Source of the DNA: Flavobacterium frigidimaris
Lineage (GTDB): Bacteria; Bacteroidota; Bacteroidia; Flavobacteriales; Flavobacteriaceae
Direction of reading: 5' to 3'
Length of the DNA stretch: 64,000 nt
NCBI GenBank assembly: GCA_900129595.1
Contig: FQWG01000013.1
Location: 111,763-175,762 of the forward strand
The notes under the pieces were generated by a model. It did no database searches. It was not told the DNA's origin and saw only the letters and a list, made by a program, of their open reading frames with translations. Position 1 is the first letter of the stretch. Every line of letters starts with the position of its first letter. A program made the translations under genes and the position numbers. Below, one piece after another: positions 34,772 to 43,878 of this stretch.

Positions 34772-35788
34772 ATGAATACAACGCTTTTAAAGGAAATGAT
34801 TTCAAAAAATTATGTGCGGGTAAACAAACATCCTGAACATGATTTATATATTTATAATTATACCCAAAATGCTCAATTTGAGAGAATTTGGAATGAGGTA
34901 ACTTTAGCGTGCAGAGGTTTGATTTTAGATGAAAATTTTAATGTTGTGGCAAAACCTTTTCCTAAGTTTTTTAATTTAGGTGAAATGGAAAATCAAATTC
35001 TTCCTGAATCGACTTTTGAGGTTTACGATAAAATGGACGGTTCGATGGGGATTTTGTATTGGATCGATGAGGTTCCGTTTATGGCAAGCCGCGGTTCTTT
35101 TGCAAGTGATCAGTCAGATAAGGCGAATGAAATGCTGCACGGAAAATACAGAAATTCATGGCCGCTTTTGGATAAAAACAAAACCTATTTGTTTGAAATT
35201 ATTTATCCTGAAAACCGAATTGTTTTAGATTACGGAGCAGCAGAAGAACTTGTTTTACTGGCCATTATCGATACACAATCCGGAGAGGAATTTCCGCTTG
35301 AAAATATTGGTTTTCCTGTAGTTGAAAAATACGACGGAATCAAAGATATTCTGACTTTGAAAGAAATGGATATCGATAATAAAGAAGGTTTTATCATTAA
35401 ATATACGAACAACTTTCGGGTAAAAATTAAATTTGATGAATACCTTCGTTTACACCGAATCATCACTCAGGTTTCGAATTTGAATATCTGGGAATATTTG
35501 AAAACCAATCAATCAATGGAAGAAATTTTGGAACGTGTTCCGGATGAATTTTTTGAGTGGGTAAAACAAACCAAAAGAGATTTAGAAAATAAATATTCGG
35601 TAATAGAAGTTCAATGTAAGGCAGATTTTAAAGTTTTGGAATCACGCAAAGAAACTGCTTTGTATTTCATGACTTGTCAATATCCGGGAGTTTTGTTTGC
35701 AATGCTGAATAACAAAAATTATTCGGAGATTATTTGGAAAATGATTCGTCCCGCATTTGAAAAACCGTTTAATAGAGAAGAAGAATAA
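34772..35788 (+). CDS. T4 Rnl1-type ATP-dependent RNA ligase
   Basis: A 338-residue nucleotidyltransferase ligase that joins a 3'-OH to a 5'-phosphate in RNA. Motif I is YDKMDGS with the AMP-accepting lysine K87. The preceding CRGLIL (47-52) and FPKFFNLGE match T4 Rnl1. Motif III is YLFEIIYPENRIV (139-151), motif IV EGFIIKY (205-211), motif V K218-x-K220. T4 Rnl1 repairs tRNA cut in the anticodon loop. The length is close to the phage enzyme's, with a helical C-terminal domain. The gene has its own conserved promoter and is 1 bp from the kinase gene, so they form an operon for RNA healing and sealing. Confidence 0.92.
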   Translation: MNTTLLKEMISKNYVRVNKHPEHDLYIYNYTQNAQFERIWNEVTLACRGLILDENFNVVAKPFPKFFNLGEMENQILPESTFEVYDKMDGSMGILYWIDEVPFMASRGSFASDQSDKANEMLHGKYRNSWPLLDKNKTYLFEIIYPENRIVLDYGAAEELVLLAIIDTQSGEEFPLENIGFPVVEKYDGIKDILTLKEMDIDNKEGFIIKYTNNFRVKIKFDEYLRLHRIITQVSNLNIWEYLKTNQSMEEILERVPDEFFEWVKQTKRDLENKYSVIEVQCKADFKVLESRKETALYFMTCQYPGVLFAMLNNKNYSEIIWKMIRPAFEKPFNREEE

Positions 35789-35789
35789 A

Positions 35790-36662
35790 ATGAGAAAAGT
35801 AATTTTAATGAAAGGATTGCCGGGAAGCGGAAAATCGACTTTGGCAAAAAAGATAATTGCAGAAAACCCTGAGACCTATAAACGAATCAACAGAGACGAT
35901 TTGCGCGCGATGTTTGATAACGGAAATACTAGTGATAAAAACGAAAAATTCGTTAAAAAAGTACGTGATTTATTAATAGTAAAAGCTCTTGAAGAGGGAA
36001 AAAGCATTGTGATTGATGATACAAATTTATCTGAAACAAATTTAAGACGCGTTTCTCAATTGGTTCAGGAATATAACACAAAATTCAATGAAAAGGTTGA
36101 AATTGAGGTTATGGAAGTTAATACAGATGTTGCGGTTTGTCTAGAACGAGATGCGTTGAGAGAAAAACCGGTTGGAGAAAAAGTAATCAGAAAAATGCAC
36201 AGACAATTTTTTAAAGATTCTCCGGAATACTGCGCTCAAAACCCAAATCTGCCAAAAGCTATTATCTGCGACCTTGACGGAACGCTGGCTTTAATGAACG
36301 GAAGGAATCCTTTTGATGCCAGTAAATGTGATGAAGATGAAATCAATAATCCGGTGGCGAATGTGTTGCGAAATTACAAGAAATTGGGATATGAAATATT
36401 GCTGGTTTCGGGAAGAGAAGACCGATACAAAGAACCAACATTGCGATTCCTGGAAAAACACGAAATCGAATACGACAACCTGATCATGCGTAAAACCAAA
36501 GACAGCCGAAAAGATTCGATCATAAAAACCGAAATCTATAATGAGTTTATCAAAGATAAATACTTTGTAGAATTCGTTCTGGACGACAGAAACCAAGTTG
36601 TCGACACTTGGAGAAACGATCTGAAATTACCTTGCTTCCAGGTGTATTACGGGGATTTCTAG
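35790..36662 (+). CDS. T4 Pnkp-type polynucleotide kinase / 3'-phosphatase
   Basis: A 290-residue end-healing enzyme. The N-terminal P-loop kinase has KGLPGSGKST (residues 8-17) and RINRDDLRAMF. The C-terminal HAD phosphatase has CDLDGTLALMNGR, with catalytic D161 and D163, then LLVSGREDRY and FVLDDRNQVVDTW. This order and length match T4 Pnkp, which puts phosphate on 5'-OH ends and removes 2',3'-cyclic or 3'-phosphate. I chose the ATG at 35790 rather than an upstream one overlapping the ligase. It is one base after the ligase stop, so the two are translationally linked. Confidence 0.93.
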   Translation: MRKVILMKGLPGSGKSTLAKKIIAENPETYKRINRDDLRAMFDNGNTSDKNEKFVKKVRDLLIVKALEEGKSIVIDDTNLSETNLRRVSQLVQEYNTKFNEKVEIEVMEVNTDVAVCLERDALREKPVGEKVIRKMHRQFFKDSPEYCAQNPNLPKAIICDLDGTLALMNGRNPFDASKCDEDEINNPVANVLRNYKKLGYEILLVSGREDRYKEPTLRFLEKHEIEYDNLIMRKTKDSRKDSIIKTEIYNEFIKDKYFVEFVLDDRNQVVDTWRNDLKLPCFQVYYGDF

Positions 36663-36815
36663 AAGAGAGGTTCAAAGGTGCAGAGGAACAAAGGGACAAA
36701 GGCAAAAACTTCGCGACTTCGCTCCCGATAGCTATCGGGATTGCGAGATTAAAACCAGACAAAGAGAATAAAAAACTTTGCGTCCTAGCGCCTTAGTGGC
36801 AAAAAAAAAACAGGC
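36663..36815. repeat. Dispersed repeats after the kinase gene
   Basis: GAGGTTCAAAGGTGCAGAGG, the palindrome CCCGATAGCTATCGGG (36724-36739) with its conserved flanks, and TAGCGCCTTAGTGGCAAA (36787-36803). All three types recur in the next spacer and elsewhere. Confidence 0.75.
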
Positions 36816-37313
36816 ATGGAACTAGTAAACAAAGACTTCGAAATACTCACAGATTACATTCTGACCTTTCATTTTTATAAATACCTCAATATCGATCTAA
36901 TCGAAGACTGGGCAATCGAATTGATCAATTCAGGTTATGAGAGTGAAGCGATTTATAACTTGGCTTGTTTCTATAAACCAATTGATTCTGATGAAGTTCA
37001 GCCTTATCTCGAAGCCGTTCTCTCGGAATTGAATCTAACGGCAAAAAACAAAGAGGAATCTCAAAAAAGTCATATAAGATATTTTCTAAATAAAGTAGCG
37101 AAACATGACGATGTGAGAGGTAACCTGAAAAGAATGCTGCATCTCTATTGCGACTTTGATGTAGACAAAGACATAATCGATCTCTCTGTTCTTGATGATG
37201 CTTGGGATGATTTGATAGCAGGCCAAGTCAATTGGTATTATAAAGATGTTAGTCTGGATACTATCGAACAAGAAGTTATAGTAATGGCCCAAAAATGGCT
37301 TTATGAAAATTGA
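36816..37313 (+). CDS. Small acidic helical protein, unknown
   Basis: A 165-residue acidic, soluble protein (MELVNKDFEILTDYILTFHFYKYLNIDLIEDWAIELINSG). It is predominantly helical, rich in Asp/Glu and Trp (DDAWDDLIAGQVNWYYKD). It has no signal peptide and no recognised domain. It is flanked by repeat arrays on both sides and lies between the kinase and tatD. Small acidic proteins in such positions are sometimes immunity or accessory proteins, but nothing here proves it. Confidence 0.6.
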   Translation: MELVNKDFEILTDYILTFHFYKYLNIDLIEDWAIELINSGYESEAIYNLACFYKPIDSDEVQPYLEAVLSELNLTAKNKEESQKSHIRYFLNKVAKHDDVRGNLKRMLHLYCDFDVDKDIIDLSVLDDAWDDLIAGQVNWYYKDVSLDTIEQEVIVMAQKWLYEN

Positions 37314-37571
37314 TAGAGAAGGTTCAAAGGTTCAGAGTTGCAAAGGGACAAAGGTTTATCCTCATTTTATATTAGAAATGACAACTTTGTGTAAAAAACT
37401 TTGCGACTCTGCTCCCGATGGCTATCGGGATTGCGCGATTAAAAATACAAACCAAACAAAAACTTAGCGTCTTAGCGCCTTAGTGGCAAAATAAAAAAAT
37501 AATAAACGTTCCAAAGAGGAAAAAAGACTTAGAATCTTAGCCTCTCAGAATCTTAGAAACTTAAAAAAAAT
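37314..37571. repeat. Dispersed repeats before tatD
   Basis: GGTTCAAAGGTTCAGAGTTG at about 37320, the variant palindrome CCCGATGGCTATCGGG at 37414-37429, then 7-bp-phased CTTAGCG/TCTTAGCGCCTTAGTGGC near 37462-37490 and CTTAGAATCTTAGCC at about 37530. No gene. Confidence 0.75.
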
Positions 37572-38372
37572 ATGAATACATACATAGACATAGGAATTAA
37601 TTTAACCAATAAACAATTCCAAAACGACATAGACGATGTCGTACAAAACGCTTTAGATGCCGACGTATCGCAAATGATACTCACCGGAACAAGCGTAAGA
37701 AACAGTGAAGAATCCTCTAGAATAGCAAAAGAATATCCCGGAATATTATATGCTACAGCCGGAATTCACCCGCATGATGCGAAGAGTTTTGATGTGCAGA
37801 GTATTTCGAAACTGCGAAATTTACTAAAACAGAAACACGTAGTTTCGGTAGGCGAGTGCGGACTCGATTTTGATCGTGACTTTTCGCCCAGAAATGTTCA
37901 GGAAACGTGTTACAAAGCGCAATTAGAATTGGCGATTGAAGTTCAGAAACCTTTGTTTTTGCATGAAAGAGCCGCTTTTACAAAGTTTATGGACATTGCA
38001 AAAGACTATTTGCCACAATTGCCAAAAGCCGTTGTACATTGTTTTACCGGAACTTTGCCCGAAGCCAAAACCTATCTCGATAACGGATTTTATCTCGGTT
38101 TTACCGGAGCAATTTCAGACAGTAAACGTTTTGATCATTTAAAAGAAGTGATTCAGTACGTTCCGCTGGACCGAATGATGATCGAAACCGATGCGCCATT
38201 CATGCTGCCGAAAAACGTACCCAATAATCTCCTGAAAAAACACTACGAACGCCGTTGCGAACCTGCTTTTCTGCCTTTTGTTGCAGCAACTGTGGCGCAG
38301 TTTAAAGGAGTTTCGGGGATTGTTGTTGCGGAGGAAACTGCGAGGAATGCGAAGAACTTTTTTGGGATTTAG
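37572..38372 (+). CDS. tatD: TatD-family metal-dependent nuclease
   Basis: A 266-residue TIM-barrel hydrolase. Metal-binding motifs: TAGIHPHDAKS, VGECGLDFDRDFSP, VVHCFTGTLPEAK and MMIETDAPFMLP. The HCFTGT segment and C-terminal ETARNAKNFFGI match E. coli TatD, a 3'-5' exonuclease acting on single-stranded DNA and RNA, more than the YcfH or YjjV paralogues. It is downstream of the ligase-kinase operon but separated by two repeat arrays and an unknown gene, so co-regulation is uncertain. An RNA quality-control link is plausible. Confidence 0.88.
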   Translation: MNTYIDIGINLTNKQFQNDIDDVVQNALDADVSQMILTGTSVRNSEESSRIAKEYPGILYATAGIHPHDAKSFDVQSISKLRNLLKQKHVVSVGECGLDFDRDFSPRNVQETCYKAQLELAIEVQKPLFLHERAAFTKFMDIAKDYLPQLPKAVVHCFTGTLPEAKTYLDNGFYLGFTGAISDSKRFDHLKEVIQYVPLDRMMIETDAPFMLPKNVPNNLLKKHYERRCEPAFLPFVAATVAQFKGVSGIVVAEETARNAKNFFGI

Positions 38373-38483
38373 ATTAAAACTTTTATTTACTTTTTGTTAA
38401 CCATAGATTTGCAAATTTATTTTGCCGGTTTGTGGTTTTTTATTTGTTAATTAGGCTTCAATAATTTTTAAAATTCAATTGAG

Positions 38484-41400
38484 ATGAGTGTAGCTACCGA
38501 AGGTGTTAAAGGTTGCGAATATAAGTATAAAGTAACTGTCTTATTTGCACTTTTACATTGTAATGATTTTAATTCAGAACTATATGTTGAGAAGATTGGA
38601 AGTGAAGATATTACTTTTGTCGATGAAAATCAAAATTGTATTGAGATACAAATTAAGAGAGAAAGAAGTAATATTGGTTTTACAAAGATTCTTGAATGGT
38701 TGTCTCATTTTCAAGAAAGAAGCAGTAGTAATAATTTATTATTAAGAGTTAAAGATAAAAAAACAAAATGTTTATTTGTCACTCGTTCAAGATGTAGTGA
38801 CGAAGCTTTAATATTTTTAAAAGAGTTTCCTTTAATTGATTCAAATAGTAATAATATTTCAGGACAAGATATTTTGAAATTTAAAAATGAATTAAAAGGA
38901 GTGAAATTTAAGGATACTAAATTAGATATCAAGAGAAAAGCTTTTTGCGATGAATTATCAAATAAATTAAATAAATCTGACATCGAAGTATTAATAAAAA
39001 ACACTTTGATTTGGGAGCAAATAGTAGAAGAAAAGGTAGATGATGAGATTTTAAATTGTTTAAACAAAAAAATTTCAATACCACAATCACTTTCAGAGGA
39101 TCTGTACTTGAAATTACTTGAAATTGTAAAAAAAGGTAGAGATTCAAAAAAAGATATTATTCCGACTTTAAAGAACTTAATTTTCAAATCAAAAATAAAT
39201 AGATATACCATTACTGAAAATTTTATATCTCGAAAAGAAGAAGTTGAATGTTTTGAGATTTTAAATAATTCAAATTTGTTATTATTAACTGGAATATCAC
39301 AATGCGGTAAAACAGAATTAGCTAAAAAAATAGCAAATGATTTTATAGATATAGGATACAATTAGGTATCGGTTTCGAGCGAATTTTTCCAAATTGAAAA
39401 CTTTTTTAATCAGAATAGGGAAGAAGATAAAATTTTAATTTTTGAAGATCCTTTTGGTCACTTAAAACCAAAGAGTGAATCAAATGATATCAAAAACAAA
39501 ATAATCGATTTATCAAAAAAATTATCATTAAACCATAAATTAATTATTACCAGTAAAATTGAGATTTTAGACGAGGCTTTTTCTGAAAAAATACATGAAA
39601 ATATAATTAATTTAACAGAAGACGATAATAAATTAATATTGAATTTTTGGGTAAAATTTTCAGACGCTCAAAAAGTTGATAAACTAATAGTAGAAAAAGT
39701 TAGTGATTATATTAGAAAAGAAACAGAGCATAAAATTCAAGTAGGTCAGTTACACTATTTGTCAAGATATGATTCAGATAAATTAAATTCTAAATCGTTA
39801 ACTGAATTAATAAGTATTGCTCGACATAATGCTAATGATATTTCAAATAATTTATTAAAAGATAATTTTGAACAGTCAAAAATTTTGGGCATTATGTCAA
39901 TATGTTGTAATAACAATATTGGAGTTAATATTGAGGATTTAGGTTTTATTTTATCAGATGATGATAATCAGTATTCAATATTTAAAAAAACTAAGTTTTA
40001 TGAAGTTCTTAACGATGAGACTAAATTTCCTAAATATGCTAAAACCAACAAAATTAAAAAAAGATTTAAAGAAAGTATAGCATATTTTGAAGAAAGAGGT
40101 TTTTTAAAATATGATAATAATAAGTATTATTTTTCTCATCCTAATTACTATGAAGTAGGGAAAAACTTGTTTTTTAGAAAGAGTTTTGAAGAACAGAAAT
40201 TAAATATAGAATATTTAAAAAAATCAATTATTTGTATTAATCCAACCTCCTCTTTATTTTCGTGTAAGCAGTTGGTATTAGTTTATAATAGAATAAATTT
40301 AAACTTTAGACAGAATATTAAAGAATTAATGTTTTTGTCAAATAGATCAATTTTTCCAGCAGTTGAAGATTTCTCATCAATTAATTTAATTAGTATAATT
40401 GATGATATTGACAATGATAATGAAAAAGAAAAAATCATTAATATTATTAACCGTGGAAATACTGATTCAAGTTCAATAAGATGGCATAATAAAGAGATTC
40501 CATTTCTTTGCAAAGGAGATAACGCAGAACATTATTTTGGAGATAAAATATCTGAGATAGAAATAGAAGAAATTGAAAGTAAAATTTTAAATAATGTCGA
40601 TGTAAAGCTGTATGACGTTTGGCGCTTTGTTAATTATTATAAATTAGTTGCTTACAGTCGAATTTATAATAAGTTTAATGCTAATTTAATTAATTCACTT
40701 CTATACCATGAAGAAGTATTTATACGAAAACATGTTGCAAAATTATTTTTTTTATCGAAAATAAATGAAGACGAAATTTTTTTAATTGAAAAAATTTTTA
40801 AAGATAACCATCCAACAGTAGTTTTCTATGGGATTTGGGGTAGTTTTCTTAATTGGAATATTCATTCTAGTGAAATCAAAGATTTTATTTTTAATATTTT
40901 AAAAGAATTATTTTCTAAGCAAGAAATATCTATTAGAGCAAATAATTTAATTACAAATTTTTCAATAGATTATTCTGCAGAATCTATTAGTTGGAGAGAG
41001 TTCTCGGAAAGAGATGTTACTGAACTCTGGAATATTTGGGCAGAAATTTTTCCGATTTTTTTTAAAAGTTTACCAGTTAATATTTTTTTAAATGATGGGA
41101 GATATTACGATACGATGAGAACATCTATGAAATATCTAATTTTTAACAATGGAATTAAAGTATTTGAGACATGGTTAGATAGAATCGAATTGAGAATTCA
41201 AAATAAAATAGAGATAACGGACTATGAAATGGCGATTAGCGATGAATTGCTTGAATTTACTGATAATGATTTTGAAATAAGAAAGGAATTATTTAAAAGG
41301 ATATTATCAAATAATAATTCAATTTTCTGCTTATACAATTTAAAATTAACAATTAAATATTGGAATAAATTAAATACTAATGAAAAGAATATAGTTCTGA

Positions 41401-42287
41401 ATTTAATAGATTCAAACAGAGAAGATTTAAGATGGATTAAAGCTACTGTTTTGGCACAATGTGAAATTCCAAAAGAGATTGAAGTTAAAATAGTAGGTGA
41501 TATTAATCTTTATTCATTAAAACCTGTAAAAGTACTAGAAATATTGCCTGCGCAATTAATTAATGATTGTTTGAAAATTATTTATTCTCAACCTTATGAA
41601 CTTGAATATTTAAGACCAAGTTATCTTTCTGATTTTTGGAAGAAGATGATCAATTATCTATTATTTTATCACGTAGAACCATTTTTTGAGATATGTGTGA
41701 AAGAATTTATTAGACATAATATATTTGGAAATCGATCGGATAATTTTTTATTGTGGCAAAAAATATGCTTGAATTCAAAAAATCTTAATTACTTAACATA
41801 TCTTGTTATTTATAATATTTCAAGAGGTTCAATTTATATCAATGGAACAAAAAAAATTATAAATGGTCTTATCTATACTTATAAAGAGAGAGATGAATAT
41901 GAAACTTTTATGAAAATTATTGCTAGCGAGATTGAAACTTTGCAGCAAACATCTCAAAAGCCTGATATTATAAAAATTTTAGGAAAAGAGCTAATTTTGA
42001 AGGATTTGTATAAATATCTTTTTCCAGATTATGTAATGAAAATGCTAATTGAAAAAAGACAGGTTGACCTTTTAGAAATATTGACTGAAGAAAATAAAAG
42101 TTTTAGATTTTTCCTTTCATATATTGCAATTGAAAACGTAGTTGATGAAAATAAAGGATTGAAAAATGAAATTAAAAGTGGGTTACTTTCTATTCCTAAT
42201 GAAATAGATCATATAGGAGAAACTAAAAAGAAAGAACTGAAAGAAAAATATTTTACAGAAGTAAAGATAGAAAATTGGGTTGTCTAA
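38484..42287 (+). pseudogene. Predicted STAND-type defence NTPase interrupted by one in-frame TAG
   Basis: Two frames, 38484-39365 and the downstream one to 42287, are in register. Read through the TAG at 39363-39365, they give one protein of about 1267 codons. The N-terminal ~130 residues (GVKGCEYKYKV, CIEIQIKRERSNIG) resemble a DUF4297/Cap4-like nuclease with a PD-(D/E)xK-type E-x-K. Then comes an AAA/STAND core: Walker A GISQCGKT (270-277), Walker B ILIFEDP (about 317-323, after the stop), followed by a long helical/HEAT-like C-terminus. This is the layout of nSTAND3 phage-sensing proteins. The gene is strongly AT-rich compared with its neighbours, suggesting transfer. It may be a decayed gene, a readthrough gene or a sequencing error. 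Confidence 0.75.
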
Positions 42288-42380
42288 TGTTTTTTTGTAA
42301 GATTGATATTGGTTTGTATTTGATATGACAAAAGTGTCTTTAAGTATTCAAACTTCGTCAAGCCAATTGTATAAAACAAA

Positions 42381-42409
42381 AAAATGCGCAATTCTCATTG
42401 CGCATTTTT
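42381..42409. terminator. Terminator between the STAND gene and the SWIM gene
   Basis: AAAATGCGCAA, loop ttctca, TTGCGCATTTTT; symmetric A/T runs suit convergent genes. Confidence 0.85.
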
Positions 42410-42435
42410 CATATATAAAATCTTCTCAAGAAATA

Positions 42436-42543
42436 TTATTTCCCTCCCAACAACTTCTCTAAATACTCAACCTTTTCCTTCTCAGCCAAAACCAAACGCT
42501 CATAAAGCTCAACAACTTTATCAAGAGGATTGAAAAATATATT
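42436..42543 (-). pseudogene. Coiled-coil tail resembling the end of an XRE-type regulator
   Basis: Reading on the minus strand directly after the SWIM gene stop, and in the same frame, gives 35 residues including NPLDKVVELYERLVLAEKEK and ending in a TAA. This leucine/glutamate heptad tail is typical of the C-terminus of small XRE-family regulators in Flavobacterium. No HTH is present. It is either a gene remnant or a C-terminal extension of the SWIM protein cut off by its TAG codon. Confidence 0.45.
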
Positions 42544-43872
42544 CTAAGAAATCATCATCTTCACTCCCAAAATATGCTTGCAAATCCCTCTTTTGCCCTT
42601 ATAAGCCGTAAACCAGTCGCAAGTACATCTTTGCGAATTATGGTCGATAATGACTTTGTGTACAACGCCAGAACCTTTTACTTTGGCTTCGATATAATCG
42701 GCTCTGCATTCGACGATTTCGATGTCTTCGTTCGCTAATAGTTTTTTGGCATTTTTAAGTCTTGGGTTGAGCGATAAAATACGTTCGGTTTTAAAAGGCA
42801 GACGACGATAGAAATGTGCTTTTTCGCTTAAATCATAGCCCAATAATCCCATCGAGGATAAATTCGAAGTCAGATTGTCCATAGTGCCAAAATCGATATC
42901 ATTTTCGATAGAAAGCATCGTTGGGTCAAAAGTTTCATTCGATTTTAATAAACTGTTCAATCCGTAAACCCATTCTATAGGTAAGTTTTCGGTCATGGTT
43001 TCGAGTACATTTCCTTCGCCCGAAAATCCTCGGTACGAATCAGGAGAAAAAGCCATGAGAAGCTGCATTTTTCCAAATTCGGCGACTATTGCACAAGTTT
43101 GTTTGTCTGCCGATTCGTAAATGAAGATTTTGTCTACGATAGCCAGAATTCCTTCTAACAAACGCAATCTTTGCACACCGCCAATTCTAACACTATCGGC
43201 TGTAGCCAAAGTCGAAAACATAAATTTACCGGCTCTTTTGGTGATGAAGAAATCACCTTTTACGGTTCCTTTTGGTAAACTTTGAAACAACTGAATCGTC
43301 TGGATTTTATTCAGTTCAAACTTAATATCCATATCTGCGAGATACAACTGAACGCTCGTTAAACCTTTTATCCAGCGCATAGGCAAAGTCACTTTTTTCT
43401 CGGTTACTTTTGCTTTGCTGGTAATTACCTGAACATCCTGCTGACCCACGGCAAGGGTTACTTTTTCGTTTTTCTGAATCGCATTTAAAGCGTTCAGCAT
43501 CGGATCATTAAAATCGACATTCGTGGTTCCGTTGGCGATAAATTCTCCGTCGATCGCTTCTGGTTTCATATCCAGTCGTACATAAACACCATTACAAGAC
43601 GAAAAACCTTCGAAACGCAATCGTTCAGATCCTGCCGAAACGATAGGATCACGCAAACTTGGCGGAATAGGCCCAAAACTGGAGCGAACCACTTTGGCAA
43701 TCGTAGTCCAGCATTTTGCGGTAACATAAGGATCTGTCAGGCTTCCCCAGAAAAAACACGGAATGTTATTGACTTCCTCAATTTCGGTTTGGTGCGCCAG
43801 GACCAGATTGTTGATGCCTTTGGTTTTACTGTAAGTGGAAATTCCTTTATAATTATATTCGAGATCTGTCAT
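42544..43872 (-). CDS. SWIM zinc-finger protein
   Basis: A 442-residue cytosolic protein. The C-terminus carries a SWIM zinc finger, CxCx(n)CxH, visible as RCTCDWFTAYKGKRGICKHILGVKMM. SWIM domains bind DNA or protein. The N-terminal part (NLVLAHQTEIEEVNNIPCFFWGSLTDPYVTAKCWTTIAKVV) is conserved in proteins encoded beside WGR-domain proteins, as in the E. coli yehI-yehQ-type cluster. It is 6 bp after the WGR gene on the same strand, so the two form an operon. The MoxR ATPase and VWA partners of the full cassette are not in this window. Confidence 0.8.
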   Translation of the reverse strand: MTDLEYNYKGISTYSKTKGINNLVLAHQTEIEEVNNIPCFFWGSLTDPYVTAKCWTTIAKVVRSSFGPIPPSLRDPIVSAGSERLRFEGFSSCNGVYVRLDMKPEAIDGEFIANGTTNVDFNDPMLNALNAIQKNEKVTLAVGQQDVQVITSKAKVTEKKVTLPMRWIKGLTSVQLYLADMDIKFELNKIQTIQLFQSLPKGTVKGDFFITKRAGKFMFSTLATADSVRIGGVQRLRLLEGILAIVDKIFIYESADKQTCAIVAEFGKMQLLMAFSPDSYRGFSGEGNVLETMTENLPIEWVYGLNSLLKSNETFDPTMLSIENDIDFGTMDNLTSNLSSMGLLGYDLSEKAHFYRRLPFKTERILSLNPRLKNAKKLLANEDIEIVECRADYIEAKVKGSGVVHKVIIDHNSQRCTCDWFTAYKGKRGICKHILGVKMMIS

Positions 43873-43878
43873 TTTTCT

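Noticed and set aside
34564..34836. 90-residue frame before the RNA ligase
   Set aside because: Lies on dispersed repeats and overlaps the promoter site and ligase start.
30872..37571. Possible CRISPR array in the repeat-rich spacers
   Set aside because: Repeats are irregular, in both orientations, without uniform spacers, and no cas genes are present.
38711..39361. 216-residue minus-strand frame in the STAND gene
   Set aside because: Antisense to a strong coding frame with Walker A; produced by AT-rich codons.
39363..42546. Reassignment of TAG as a sense codon because two TAGs interrupt plausible extensions
   Set aside because: TAG ends other intact genes in the window (for example the kinase gene at 36660-36662), so it is a normal stop here.
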